Source: Dehalococcoidia bacterium
Lineage (GTDB): Bacteria > Chloroflexota > Dehalococcoidia > Tepidiformales > Tepidiformaceae
Assembly: GCA_007118095.1 (NCBI GenBank)
Contig: SKSF01000175.1
Span: 1-41,831, forward strand
Direction of reading: 5' to 3'
DNA length: 41,831 nt
Part shown: piece by piece, positions 34,599 to 41,756 of the stretch
Numbering within the stretch: position 1 is the stretch's first letter
Layout of the letters: each line of letters opens with the position of its first letter
Notes under the pieces: model-generated
What the model saw: the letters and a program-made list of their open reading frames with translations, nothing else
Database searches by the model: none
Told to the model about the DNA's origin: nothing
Translations under genes and position numbers: made by a program

Positions 34599-35692
34599 GC
34601 CTGCCCTCCTCGCATCGTCGAGATCATCTCAACGAACTGGTCGAATATCCCGGTATTGTCGAGCGGTCCCGGGCTTGCCTCCGAATGGTACTGGATGGTC
34701 AGCAATGGCTCCGTCTTCATTGCGATGCCCTCCACCGTCTGGTCGTTCACACTCACCCGGTTCACATACGCGCCGCTCGACAGGTGGTCGCCGTCCACTG
34801 CATACCCATGATTCTGCGCGGTGATCGTCACCTGGCCCGTGTCCAGGTTCTTCACCGGATGGTTCCCCCCGCGATGCCCGAAGGGCAGCTTGAACGTCCC
34901 CGCGCCCAGCGCTCGCGCCGCGACCTGGTGCCCCAGGCAGATCCCCAGCATCGGCAGCCGGCCAATCAGCTTCTGCGTTTCCGCAACCATGGCATCCAGC
35001 AGCACCGGGTCGCCCGGTCCCGGGGAAAGCACCACCCCGTCCGGGTTCAGTTCCAGCAACGCATCTGCCGATGTTGAGGCTGGGAACACCACAACCTCGC
35101 ACCCGCGGAGCGCCAGCGAACGCATGATGTTTCGCTTCACCCCCGTATCGAGCAGCGCGATGCGGTAGCGCGGCTCCGCCGGGGGCTGTTCCCAGTCGTA
35201 GCGCGAGGGCGTCGTCACCGTCTGGACCCAGTTCACGTCGTCATACCGCGGAACATTCTTGAGCCGTCCATGCGCGGCTTCCGGCTCCTCGTTGGTGGTA
35301 ATCGTGCCGAGCATCACGCCATGCGTCCGGATGCGGCGCGTGAGCGCGCGCGTATCCACCCCGTCGATCGCCACCACACCCTTCGCCTCAAGAAACTCCG
35401 CAAGCGTCATCTTCGCCCGCGGATGGCTCGCATAGGGCGCAGCCTCACGCACAATCAGCCCCGTTGGCTGGATGCGTGCCGACTCCTCCACACGCTCATC
35501 CATGCCGTAGTTCCCTATCATCGGATAGGTCAGCGTGAGCAACTGCCCCGCATACGACGGGTCCGTCAACATCTCCTGGTAGCCCGTCATCGACGTGTTG
35601 AAGACGACTTCGCCATCCGTCTGCCCGGTCGCGCCAATGCTGCGTCCCCGGAAAACCGTCCCGTCTTCGAGCACGATATATGCCTTGTTCAC
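34595..35692 (-). CDS. carA: Carbamoyl-phosphate synthase small (glutaminase) subunit
   Basis: A 365-residue protein. The N-terminal domain begins KAYIVLEDGTVFRGRSIGA and includes FNTSMTGYQEMLTDPSY. The class I amidotransferase domain has the nucleophile in GICLGHQ and the catalytic His/Glu in YHSEASPGP. It releases ammonia from glutamine for CarB. It overlaps pyrC upstream (ATGA) and the GNAT gene downstream (ATGA). Confidence 0.97.
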   Translation of the reverse strand: MNKAYIVLEDGTVFRGRSIGATGQTDGEVVFNTSMTGYQEMLTDPSYAGQLLTLTYPMIGNYGMDERVEESARIQPTGLIVREAAPYASHPRAKMTLAEFLEAKGVVAIDGVDTRALTRRIRTHGVMLGTITTNEEPEAAHGRLKNVPRYDDVNWVQTVTTPSRYDWEQPPAEPRYRIALLDTGVKRNIMRSLALRGCEVVVFPASTSADALLELNPDGVVLSPGPGDPVLLDAMVAETQKLIGRLPMLGICLGHQVAARALGAGTFKLPFGHRGGNHPVKNLDTGQVTITAQNHGYAVDGDHLSSGAYVNRVSVNDQTVEGIAMKTEPLLTIQYHSEASPGPLDNTGIFDQFVEMISTMRGGQA

Positions 35693-37011
35693 CCTGTGAC
35701 CGTCGCTTCCTTCATGAGCCGCCCGTCCAACACCACGGCGACTGGTCGCCCGCGGAGCTCCATGCCCGCAAGCGGTGTGTTCTTCCCTTTCGATACAAAC
35801 GCAGCTGGCTCGATGGTCACCGTGGCCGCCGGGTCGAAGACGACCACATCCCGGGACGCGCCCATCGAAATCGAACCCGTCCCCGGCGTCTTCACATCGA
35901 GGCCAAAGCAGCGCGCCGGCGCGCTGGTCAATGCCTCGACCGCGCGCGCCATTGATAGCTCACCACGATGGACAAGTTCCATCACCGTCGGCAGCGCGGT
36001 TTCGAGACAACTAATACCGGGCGCCGCATGCTCGAACTCGCACAGTTTGTCCTCGAGCGCATGCGGCGCATGGTCCGTCGCGATGGCGTCGATGACCCCG
36101 CTCTCTAGCCCGGCCACCAGCGCGCGCCGGTCGTCCTCGGTCCGAAGCGGCGGGTTGATCCGCGCATTCGTGTCGTACGCCGGCTCGGGCCCGGGCCCAA
36201 ACACCGCGTCCTCCGTCAGGAACAGGTGGCTCGGTGTCACTTCGCACGTCACCGGAACGCCACGCTGCTTCGCATCGGCGATGATGGCGACCGCGCGTTC
36301 CGTTGAAATGTGCGCGATGTGGAGATGGGCGCCAGTTGCCTCTGCCAGCGCTACGTTGCGAGCGACCGCGCTCACCTCGGCGGCTGCTGGCTGTCCGTGC
36401 AAGCCCAGCCGTTCGCTGATACGCCCCTCGTTGATGCTGCCACCGCCGTTCAGCGCGGGGTCGTCCGAATGCTCCGAAATCGGTAGCCCGGCGGCGCTCG
36501 CCAGCTCCAGCCCATGCCGCATGAGCTGGCCGTCCCCGACCGGGTTGCCGTCGTCGCTCAGCGCGACACAGCCCGCGTCAGTCAGCTCCTGGATAGCGGC
36601 CAGTTCCTTGCCGCGCCTCCCGGCGCTTACACAGCCGATCGGGTACACGCGTACATGGGCATCCCGTTCGATCTGCTCAAGCAGTGCCGCTACCACCGGA
36701 CCCGAATCGGGTGGCGGTTCGGTATTGGGCATCGCGCAGACAGTCGTGAACCCGCCGCGCAACGCGGCCGCCGTTTCCGTCGCAATCGTGCCCTTGTGCT
36801 CGAATCCCGGCTCCCGCAGGTGCGTATGCAGGTCAACGAACCCGGGAGCCACGATGCACCCGGCTGCGTCGACAACCTCCGCGTTCTCGCTGGAGAGGTC
36901 AGGCGCAATCTCGTGGACCACGCCCTCGGCAACCAGTACGTCGAGCACCGCGTCGGTCCCATTTGCCGGGTCGATGACGCGTCCCCCTTTGATCACCATC
37001 CGGCCGCTCAT
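35689..37011 (-). CDS. pyrC: Dihydroorotase
   Basis: A 440-residue amidohydrolase. The zinc motif is DLHTHLREPG (H62, H64), with MPNTEPPPD, ISEHSDDPALNGGG, HIAHIST and the catalytic Asp in IATDHAPH. It cyclises carbamoyl aspartate to dihydroorotate. It overlaps pyrB and carA by four bases each, indicating translational coupling. Confidence 0.97.
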   Translation of the reverse strand: MSGRMVIKGGRVIDPANGTDAVLDVLVAEGVVHEIAPDLSSENAEVVDAAGCIVAPGFVDLHTHLREPGFEHKGTIATETAAALRGGFTTVCAMPNTEPPPDSGPVVAALLEQIERDAHVRVYPIGCVSAGRRGKELAAIQELTDAGCVALSDDGNPVGDGQLMRHGLELASAAGLPISEHSDDPALNGGGSINEGRISERLGLHGQPAAAEVSAVARNVALAEATGAHLHIAHISTERAVAIIADAKQRGVPVTCEVTPSHLFLTEDAVFGPGPEPAYDTNARINPPLRTEDDRRALVAGLESGVIDAIATDHAPHALEDKLCEFEHAAPGISCLETALPTVMELVHRGELSMARAVEALTSAPARCFGLDVKTPGTGSISMGASRDVVVFDPAATVTIEPAAFVSKGKNTPLAGMELRGRPVAVVLDGRLMKEATVTG

Positions 37012-37994
37012 CGCCGCCCTCCCGCTGACATCAGGTAGAGCAGCGCCATGCGGACTGCCACACCGTTCGTTACCTGTTCTTCGATAACCGAAACCGCCGA
37101 GTTAGCGACCGAGGTAGTGACCTCAACCCCCGCATTCATCGGCCCTGGGTGCATCACCAGCGCCCCCGCTTTCGCGCGTGCCACGCGTTCGTCGTTGAGC
37201 TGGTATCCCCGGGCGTATTCCCGCAAGGACGGGATGAGTCCCGCCTGCTGCCGCTCTTTCTGCATTCGCAGCGCCATCACAACGTCGGCGCCTTTCAGCG
37301 CAGCGTCCAGGTCGGTCGTCATCTCGCACCCACTTCCCTCGTGAGCGCCAGGAGTTGTCCTTGGCAATAGCGTCCTCGGGCCACACAGCACCACCTCTGC
37401 GCCCTGTGCCATCAGCAACCAGGCGTTCGAACGCGCAACACGGCTGTGCCGGATGTCGCCGACAATGACGACCCGCTTCCCCGTCACGTCTCCGATGTGC
37501 GACCGCATCGTGAAGAGGTCGAGCAACGCTTGCGTCGGGTGCGCATGTTGCCCGTCGCCGCCGTTAATGATGCTCGCCGAGGTGTGCCGCGCTGCCAGGT
37601 ACGGCGCGCCCGCTTCCGGGTGCCGCATCACGACCAGGTCAGCCCCGATCGACTCCAGCGTCCGCACCGTATCAATGAGCGACTCGCCCTTTTCGACACT
37701 GCTGCCCGATGCCGAGATATTGATGACGTCCGCGCCCAGCGCCTTCCCTGCCATTTCAAAACTGGCGCGAGTCCGCGTGCTTTGCTCATAAAACAGTGTG
37801 ACCACCGTCGTGCCCCGCAGCGTCGCGACCTTGTTCATTGGCCGGCCCCGCACCTCACGCATCGCCTCGGCTGTTTCCAGCACCAGCTCGACTTCCTGGT
37901 GTGTGAGCGTATCCGTATTCAGCAGATCCTTGCGGCGCCAGGTGTTCTCCGGCGGGAGCCCCGTCATGTCCCCGGTCGGCTGCTGGCTAGTCAT
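37008..37994 (-). CDS. pyrB: Aspartate carbamoyltransferase catalytic subunit
   Basis: A 328-residue transferase. The carbamoyl-phosphate loop STRTR is at 72-76; others are SSVEKGESLIDT, HPTQALLDLFTM, DIRHSRVARSN and HPGPMNAGVE. It condenses carbamoyl phosphate and aspartate. ATG 37994 overlaps the last eight bases of pyrR (ATGACTAG). No pyrI regulatory subunit is present, so regulation is likely at the RNA level. Confidence 0.97.
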   Translation of the reverse strand: MTSQQPTGDMTGLPPENTWRRKDLLNTDTLTHQEVELVLETAEAMREVRGRPMNKVATLRGTTVVTLFYEQSTRTRASFEMAGKALGADVINISASGSSVEKGESLIDTVRTLESIGADLVVMRHPEAGAPYLAARHTSASIINGGDGQHAHPTQALLDLFTMRSHIGDVTGKRVVIVGDIRHSRVARSNAWLLMAQGAEVVLCGPRTLLPRTTPGAHEGSGCEMTTDLDAALKGADVVMALRMQKERQQAGLIPSLREYARGYQLNDERVARAKAGALVMHPGPMNAGVEVTTSVANSAVSVIEEQVTNGVAVRMALLYLMSAGGRR

Positions 37995-38532
37995 GGCGCT
38001 CCCCCGGCTCCATGAGGTAAACGCCCTCGTCGCCATCCACCTCGGTCAGGCGCACCTCCACGAGCTGGTTCGCCGAAGTGGGGATGTTCTTGCCAATAAA
38101 GTCCGGCCGGATGGGAAGTTCCCGGTGCCCCCGGTCCACGATCACCGCCAGCCGTACTCGGGCTGGCCTCCCGTAGTCCAGCAGTGCGTCAAGCGCCGCC
38201 CGCACACTGCGTCCGGTGAACAGGACGTCGTCGACAAGCACGACCGTGGCGCCATCTAGCGAAGCCGGCATCTGGCTCGGCCGCACGCGCGGCGGCGTCT
38301 CCCGCTGCTGGTAATCATCCCGGTACAGCGCGATATCCACGCTTCCAACCGGGACGTCTACGCCTTCGAACTCGCGGATAGCCTCGGCGATGCGGCGGGC
38401 AATCGGGTAGCCGCGGGTCAGCATACCCGCAAGCACGAGCCCCTCGGTTCCACGGTTGTTTTCGACGATCTCATGCGCCAGCCGCCGGATGGTTCGGCCA
38501 AGCTGGTCGTGACCAAGGACTACGTCACTCAC
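37987..38532 (-). CDS. pyrR: PyrR, uracil-sensing RNA-binding regulator / uracil phosphoribosyltransferase
   Basis: A 181-residue phosphoribosyltransferase-fold protein. The PRPP loop is VLVDDVLFTGRS (98-109), after LAGMLTRGYPIARR. PyrR binds UMP/UTP and a conserved RNA loop in pyr leaders to lower expression. The GTG start is preceded by GGGGGAGG, which lies in the 3' arm of a leader hairpin. A PyrR-binding loop sits in its own leader, so autoregulation of the whole operon is expected. Confidence 0.96.
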   Translation of the reverse strand: MSDVVLGHDQLGRTIRRLAHEIVENNRGTEGLVLAGMLTRGYPIARRIAEAIREFEGVDVPVGSVDIALYRDDYQQRETPPRVRPSQMPASLDGATVVLVDDVLFTGRSVRAALDALLDYGRPARVRLAVIVDRGHRELPIRPDFIGKNIPTSANQLVEVRLTEVDGDEGVYLMEPGERHD

Positions 38533-38537
38533 AAATA

Positions 38538-38566
38538 ACGCCTCCCCCGGAGAGCGGAGCAGGCGT
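38538..38566 (-). promoter_or_regulatory. Shine-Dalgarno-sequestering hairpin of the pyr leader
   Basis: Minus-strand ACGCCT and AGGCGT arms (38561-38566 and 38538-38543) are perfectly complementary, with further C/G pairing inside. The 3' arm contains the pyrR Shine-Dalgarno GGGGGAGG. The stem is followed by TTATTTGT, so it might also act as a weak terminator. The 5' arm region CTCCGC (38554-38559) can alternatively pair with GCGGAG in the PyrR loop region. Confidence 0.6.
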
Positions 38567-38586
38567 CGTGCACATCAAACCACTTT

Positions 38587-38601
38587 CGCTGGACACCAGC
38601 G
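38587..38601 (-). promoter_or_regulatory. Competing hairpin in the pyr leader
   Basis: Minus-strand CGCTGG TGT CCAGCG is a perfect 6-bp stem with a 3-nt loop. Its 5' arm shares CGCT with the lower stem of the PyrR-binding hairpin, so the two structures are mutually exclusive. Confidence 0.55.
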
Positions 38602-38646
38602 TACCTCCGCCCTTCCCGGCCTCACTGGACCGCATTAAAGGACGCT
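38598..38646 (-). promoter_or_regulatory. PyrR-binding RNA hairpin
   Basis: The minus-strand loop GGTCCAGTGAGGCC (38618-38631) matches the PyrR-binding consensus known from Bacillus pyr leaders (UCCAGnGAGGC). It closes as GGUC/GGCC with a six-base loop. Below it, CCTT/AAGG and AGCGT/ACGCT form a lower stem separated by an internal bulge, as in known binding loops. It begins within a few bases of the predicted transcription start. Confidence 0.8.
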
Positions 38647-38649
38647 TCC

Positions 38650-38678
38650 AATGTATGGCCCCGGCCACTCCCGCGCAA
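38650..38678 (-). promoter_or_regulatory. Promoter of the pyr operon
   Basis: Minus-strand -35 TTGCGC (38673-38678), a 17-nt spacer and -10 TACATT (38650-38655). The predicted start near 38643 yields a leader of about 110 nt that begins at the PyrR-binding hairpin. Confidence 0.5.
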
Positions 38679-38704
38679 CGTGTGCGCCCCGGCACCCCCG
38701 TCGA

Positions 38705-38710
38705 TATACT
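38705..38710 (+). promoter_or_regulatory. Possible -10 of the tetR-family gene
   Basis: TATACT is a good -10 hexamer, about 60 bases upstream of the TTG start at 38769. The -35 at the expected distance is weak. It would run divergently from the pyr promoter. Confidence 0.35.
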
Positions 38711-38768
38711 TCACACACAAGGCCGCATTCGGCGGTCGGTCCCCATTTCCTTTGTCGCTGGAGCTGTC

Positions 38769-39383
38769 TTGAGTTCAACGAGTGCCCGCAATGTGCAGTC
38801 GCAGCAGCCGGAGGTGCGCGACCGTATCTTTGCCAGTGCCCTTCGCCACTTCTCCGAAAAGGGCTACGCCGCCACCGCCCTGCGCGAAATCGCCGAAGAC
38901 GCCCGGACTACCAAGCCGATGATCTACTACTACTTCGGCTCCAAGGAAGGCCTCTACGGCAGCATCGTCCACCAGATCCTTGGCGACATGGCCCGCGCAA
39001 TCCGGCACCAGCTCGACCACACCCTGCCCCGCGACGAGCAGGTCATCGCCTACTGTGAGCGCTACCTCGACTACTTCCTCGCCCAGGAAGAGATCATCGC
39101 GCTCGTTCTGCGCGAAGTGTTCGGCCTTGGCGGTGTCTCGATGGACACCTTCGCCCACACCCTCGGCGCCGAGGTCCGACAGCCACTCGACGACATCCTG
39201 CGAGAGGGGATGGACGCCGGCGAGTTCAGCCAGGACGACATCGGTGTCTGTGCGATGGCCGTCACCGGCATCATGAACATGTTCATCCTTGCTCACGTGT
39301 TCGGCGGGACACCGTTCGACCGCGACCGCCCCCTTAACCAGGTCCGCTACTACGTTGCGGGCCTAAAACCAGGTGTTGCCTGA
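38769..39383 (+). CDS. TetR-family transcriptional regulator
   Basis: A 204-residue one-component regulator. The N-terminal helix-turn-helix is RDRIFASALRHFSEKGYAAT followed by LREIAEDARTTKPMIYYYFGSKEGLY, a canonical TetR DNA-binding domain. The C-terminal ligand domain is divergent. The start is uncertain: TTG 38769 has GGAG just upstream and gives a typical N-terminal extension, whereas the frame is open to 38568. The target and ligand are unknown. It lies divergent from the pyr operon and upstream of a J-like gene. Confidence 0.85.
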   Translation: MSSTSARNVQSQQPEVRDRIFASALRHFSEKGYAATALREIAEDARTTKPMIYYYFGSKEGLYGSIVHQILGDMARAIRHQLDHTLPRDEQVIAYCERYLDYFLAQEEIIALVLREVFGLGGVSMDTFAHTLGAEVRQPLDDILREGMDAGEFSQDDIGVCAMAVTGIMNMFILAHVFGGTPFDRDRPLNQVRYYVAGLKPGVA

Positions 39384-39403
39384 CTGTTTACATTCCGTCC
39401 CTG

Positions 39404-39431
39404 TTGAACCGCCCTTCATGATCCGTACTAG
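39404..39431 (+). promoter_or_regulatory. Possible promoter of the J-like gene
   Basis: -35 TTGAAC (39404-39409), a 16-nt spacer and -10 TACTAG (39426-39431). The predicted start near 39438 lies downstream of the ATG at 39418, supporting the GTG start at 39451 with AGGGGG upstream. Confidence 0.4.
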
Positions 39432-39450
39432 TAGGGTAAGGGGGCTCGCC

Positions 39451-39849
39451 GTGGCCAGGGCAAAGCTCATCGACTATTACAAGCTGCTCGCGGTGCCACC
39501 GGACGCCGACCTCGTCGGCATCGAAAACGCCTACGTCCGGTTGTCGGACGAGCTTGTCCAGCAGGCTGAGTACGACTCGTCGGCCTGCGATGCCCTTAAC
39601 CGGCTGAATGAAGCTTACGCCGTCCTTGCGAACGCCGAAGCCCGCCGCAAGTACGACCGCGTCCTCTTCGCCGCTGAATACGAAGCGCTTGAACGCAGAC
39701 TCGCGTCCGAAGCCCGGCGGCGTTCCATGATCCGCAGCGGCATTGTTGCTGGCCTCAGCGGCGTCATCGTCGTCCAGGCGGCCGTGCTCGGCTATATGGG
39801 CCGCGATTATCTCTCGGACGCCGTCCGGTTCATCCAGGCAGCATTCTGA
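39451..39849 (+). CDS. Degenerate J-domain protein with C-terminal membrane anchor
   Basis: A 132-residue protein. Residues 8-70 follow the J-domain pattern: DYYKLLAVPPDAD, then LNRLNEAYAVLANAEARRKYDRV. The HPD tripeptide that activates DnaK is absent; the loop reads LSDELVQQAEYDSS. A single hydrophobic segment lies at about 96-115, so the J-like domain is probably held at the membrane facing the cytoplasm. It may be a scaffold or a non-DnaK partner. GTG 39451 is chosen over ATG 39418. It is convergent with the UbiB-type gene, 16 bases away. Confidence 0.78.
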   Translation: MARAKLIDYYKLLAVPPDADLVGIENAYVRLSDELVQQAEYDSSACDALNRLNEAYAVLANAEARRKYDRVLFAAEYEALERRLASEARRRSMIRSGIVAGLSGVIVVQAAVLGYMGRDYLSDAVRFIQAAF

Positions 39850-39865
39850 GCCGGTGGGCCCGCAC

Positions 39866-41215
39866 CTAGCCTGCCGCCCACCCCGTTTCCTCAGCCAGGC
39901 TCACCTGTTCACGCGCATAGGGCGTGATGGTGTCCACCATGTTCACCCGGCTATCCAGGCGCTTTTGTAACCCGCTCATCAGCCCGATGACCCGGAAGAT
40001 CAGCAGGATGTCGGGGGGCATTTCCGTTACCGGGTTGGCCTGGAGGATGCGTGAAAGCCGCTCGTTTACTTCCGGCATAACCTCGGCATCCAGGTACGCC
40101 TTTCGGTCGGGGCCCGAGCTTTCGAAGAATGCCGTCCCCAGCGCGATGAGTGATTCCGGGTCGTCCCGCTTTGTCCGGAACCCGATAGCGCGGAACGCCT
40201 CCGCCATCGCTTCGTGATCCTGAGACATAACCGCCATCGTTAGCCGCGCGTAGTTCACCCGGAACTCGCCCCCCAGCTCCTTCGTCAGGCCAAAATCCAG
40301 GAACACCACCACCGGCCCCGGCTGCACGAGCAGGTTCCCCGGGTGCGGGTCGGCATGAAAGAACCCGTGCATGAGCACCTGCTCGCAGAACGCCTCCGTC
40401 ATGATGAGCGCAACCCGGTTCGGGTCGATCCCCTGCGCGAGCAGGTCGTCGATGTCAGAGATTTTGGTACCTTCGATGAATTCAAGCGTGAGCACCCGCC
40501 GCGCCGAAAGCTCCCGGTAGATAGCTGGGACGCGCACGTCCTGCCGGTAGGCCATATCCCGGGCCACCCGTTCGGCGCTATCCGCTTCCAGCCGGAAATC
40601 AAGCTCCCGCGGCACCGTCCGGCGGACTTCGTCCGTCACGATGCGGAAATCAAAGTCGGGCTCCAGCCAGGCAAGGATCCGCACCAGCAGGCCAACATTC
40701 CGGATGTCAGTTGCGACCACACGCTCGATGCCCGGGTACTGCACCTTCACCGCGACGTCGTCCCCGGAATGCGTCCGGGCCCGGTGCACCTGTGCCAGCG
40801 ATGCCGAGGCGATCGGCCGGTGGTCGAACCGTGCAAAGAGCACCTCTGGCGGACTGCCCAGCTCACGCTCGACCTGCTTGCGGACATCGCGGTAACGGCG
40901 CGGCGGGACCCGGTCCTGCAGGCGGCTAAGCACGCTCACATATTCCGGTGGCGCCACATCTGCCCGGCTGCTGATGAACTGGCACGTCTTGATGAGCAGC
41001 CCTTCCATCCGGATCGCAAGCCGGTAGATACGCTCCGCGCTCCGCCGGTGCGCCTCCGAATACGCCAGATCACGCTCTGCCGGCGTCAGCTCCCGGCGGC
41101 GCTGCACCCGCTTGTAGTCGAGATAGATCCGAAGGAATACCCATCCAACCACGAAAAACCGTACCACCTGGAGGTGGAACGGGAGGGGTCGAAGTCTTGA
41201 GGTGTCATGGTCCAC
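39866..41215 (-). CDS. ABC1/UbiB/AarF-family atypical kinase
   Basis: A 449-residue protein. Features in order: an N-terminal hydrophobic segment (about 15-31), a KxGQ-like motif that here reads KTCQ (76-79), the Ala-rich loop ASASLAQ (136-142), the lysine in VAVKVQYPG (K157), HADPHPGNLLV and the DFG in FLDFGLTKE. The family supports quinone or lipid biosynthesis and has ATPase rather than ordinary kinase activity. The Gly-to-Cys change in the KxGQ motif is unusual. GTG 41215 is preferred: TACGCT lies six bases upstream; TTG 41239 is the alternative. Confidence 0.9.
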   Translation of the reverse strand: MDHDTSRLRPLPFHLQVVRFFVVGWVFLRIYLDYKRVQRRRELTPAERDLAYSEAHRRSAERIYRLAIRMEGLLIKTCQFISSRADVAPPEYVSVLSRLQDRVPPRRYRDVRKQVERELGSPPEVLFARFDHRPIASASLAQVHRARTHSGDDVAVKVQYPGIERVVATDIRNVGLLVRILAWLEPDFDFRIVTDEVRRTVPRELDFRLEADSAERVARDMAYRQDVRVPAIYRELSARRVLTLEFIEGTKISDIDDLLAQGIDPNRVALIMTEAFCEQVLMHGFFHADPHPGNLLVQPGPVVVFLDFGLTKELGGEFRVNYARLTMAVMSQDHEAMAEAFRAIGFRTKRDDPESLIALGTAFFESSGPDRKAYLDAEVMPEVNERLSRILQANPVTEMPPDILLIFRVIGLMSGLQKRLDSRVNMVDTITPYAREQVSLAEETGWAAG

Positions 41216-41221
41216 GCATTC

Positions 41222-41227
41222 AGCGTA
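41222..41227 (-). promoter_or_regulatory. -10 box of a leaderless UbiB-family mRNA
   Basis: Minus-strand TACGCT six bases before GTG 41215. No convincing -35 is present. Confidence 0.35.
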
Positions 41228-41268
41228 GCGAGGGAGCAACTGCCATGACTATGACGCCGCAGACACCC

Positions 41269-41574
41269 TCACTCTTTCAGGGCAAGGTCGTTGACCTTCC
41301 ACGAGCCCTCCACTTCACGCCATCGAGTCGCAATCGTCAGCTCCCCGTCCTCGCCCTTCATCACCAGGTCGACCGGAGTGTCTTCGCCATCCGGCTGGCC
41401 AACGTTCACGTCATAACTCGTCGCTGGCTTGCGCGGCCCCTGCGCCTGGAGCTGCGTCTGCAGCGTCATCGCTTTATTCATGCCTTCCGGCGTGAACACC
41501 AGCATGAGCCCCGCAATGTTCTGCCCCATAAGGTCCTTGGCAAACTGGTCAGCCACTTCCTTCAGTTCAGCCAT
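41269..41574 (-). CDS. Small hypothetical protein, possibly NTF2-like
   Basis: A 101-residue acidic soluble protein, not firmly recognised. An N-terminal helix (AELKEVADQFAKDLMGQN) is followed by strands, ending ELTIATRWREVEGSWKVNDLAL, a pattern compatible with an NTF2-like fold. ATG 41574 has GGAGG six bases upstream and is preferred to ATG 41586, which lies just before that Shine-Dalgarno. It precedes the UbiB-type gene on the same strand. No function is assigned. Confidence 0.65.
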   Translation of the reverse strand: MAELKEVADQFAKDLMGQNIAGLMLVFTPEGMNKAMTLQTQLQAQGPRKPATSYDVNVGQPDGEDTPVDLVMKGEDGELTIATRWREVEGSWKVNDLALKE

Positions 41575-41711
41575 CCCTGCCTCCATTTCGTCATGTCGAT
41601 TTCACTTGCGACGCCTTGGCCGAACACCGTTCGGTCGCCATCGATCTTGCGACATACTAACCCAGGGACACACAACCCGTCCCGGCGTGGCCGAAATGTA
41701 GCGCAGTCCCC

Positions 41712-41740
41712 TTGCCCTTTTCCGCCTCGCGTCTGACACT
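41712..41740 (+). promoter_or_regulatory. Promoter of tRNA-Asn
   Basis: -35 TTGCCC (41712-41717), a 17-nt spacer and -10-like GACACT (41735-41740). The predicted start is about 10 bases before the mature tRNA. Confidence 0.45.
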
Positions 41741-41756
41741 AATGGCAGGCACATGC

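Noticed and set aside
38568-38768. Longer N-terminus of the TetR-family protein
   Set aside because: The extension overlaps the pyr leader and both divergent promoters and precedes the helix-turn-helix by an atypically long distance.
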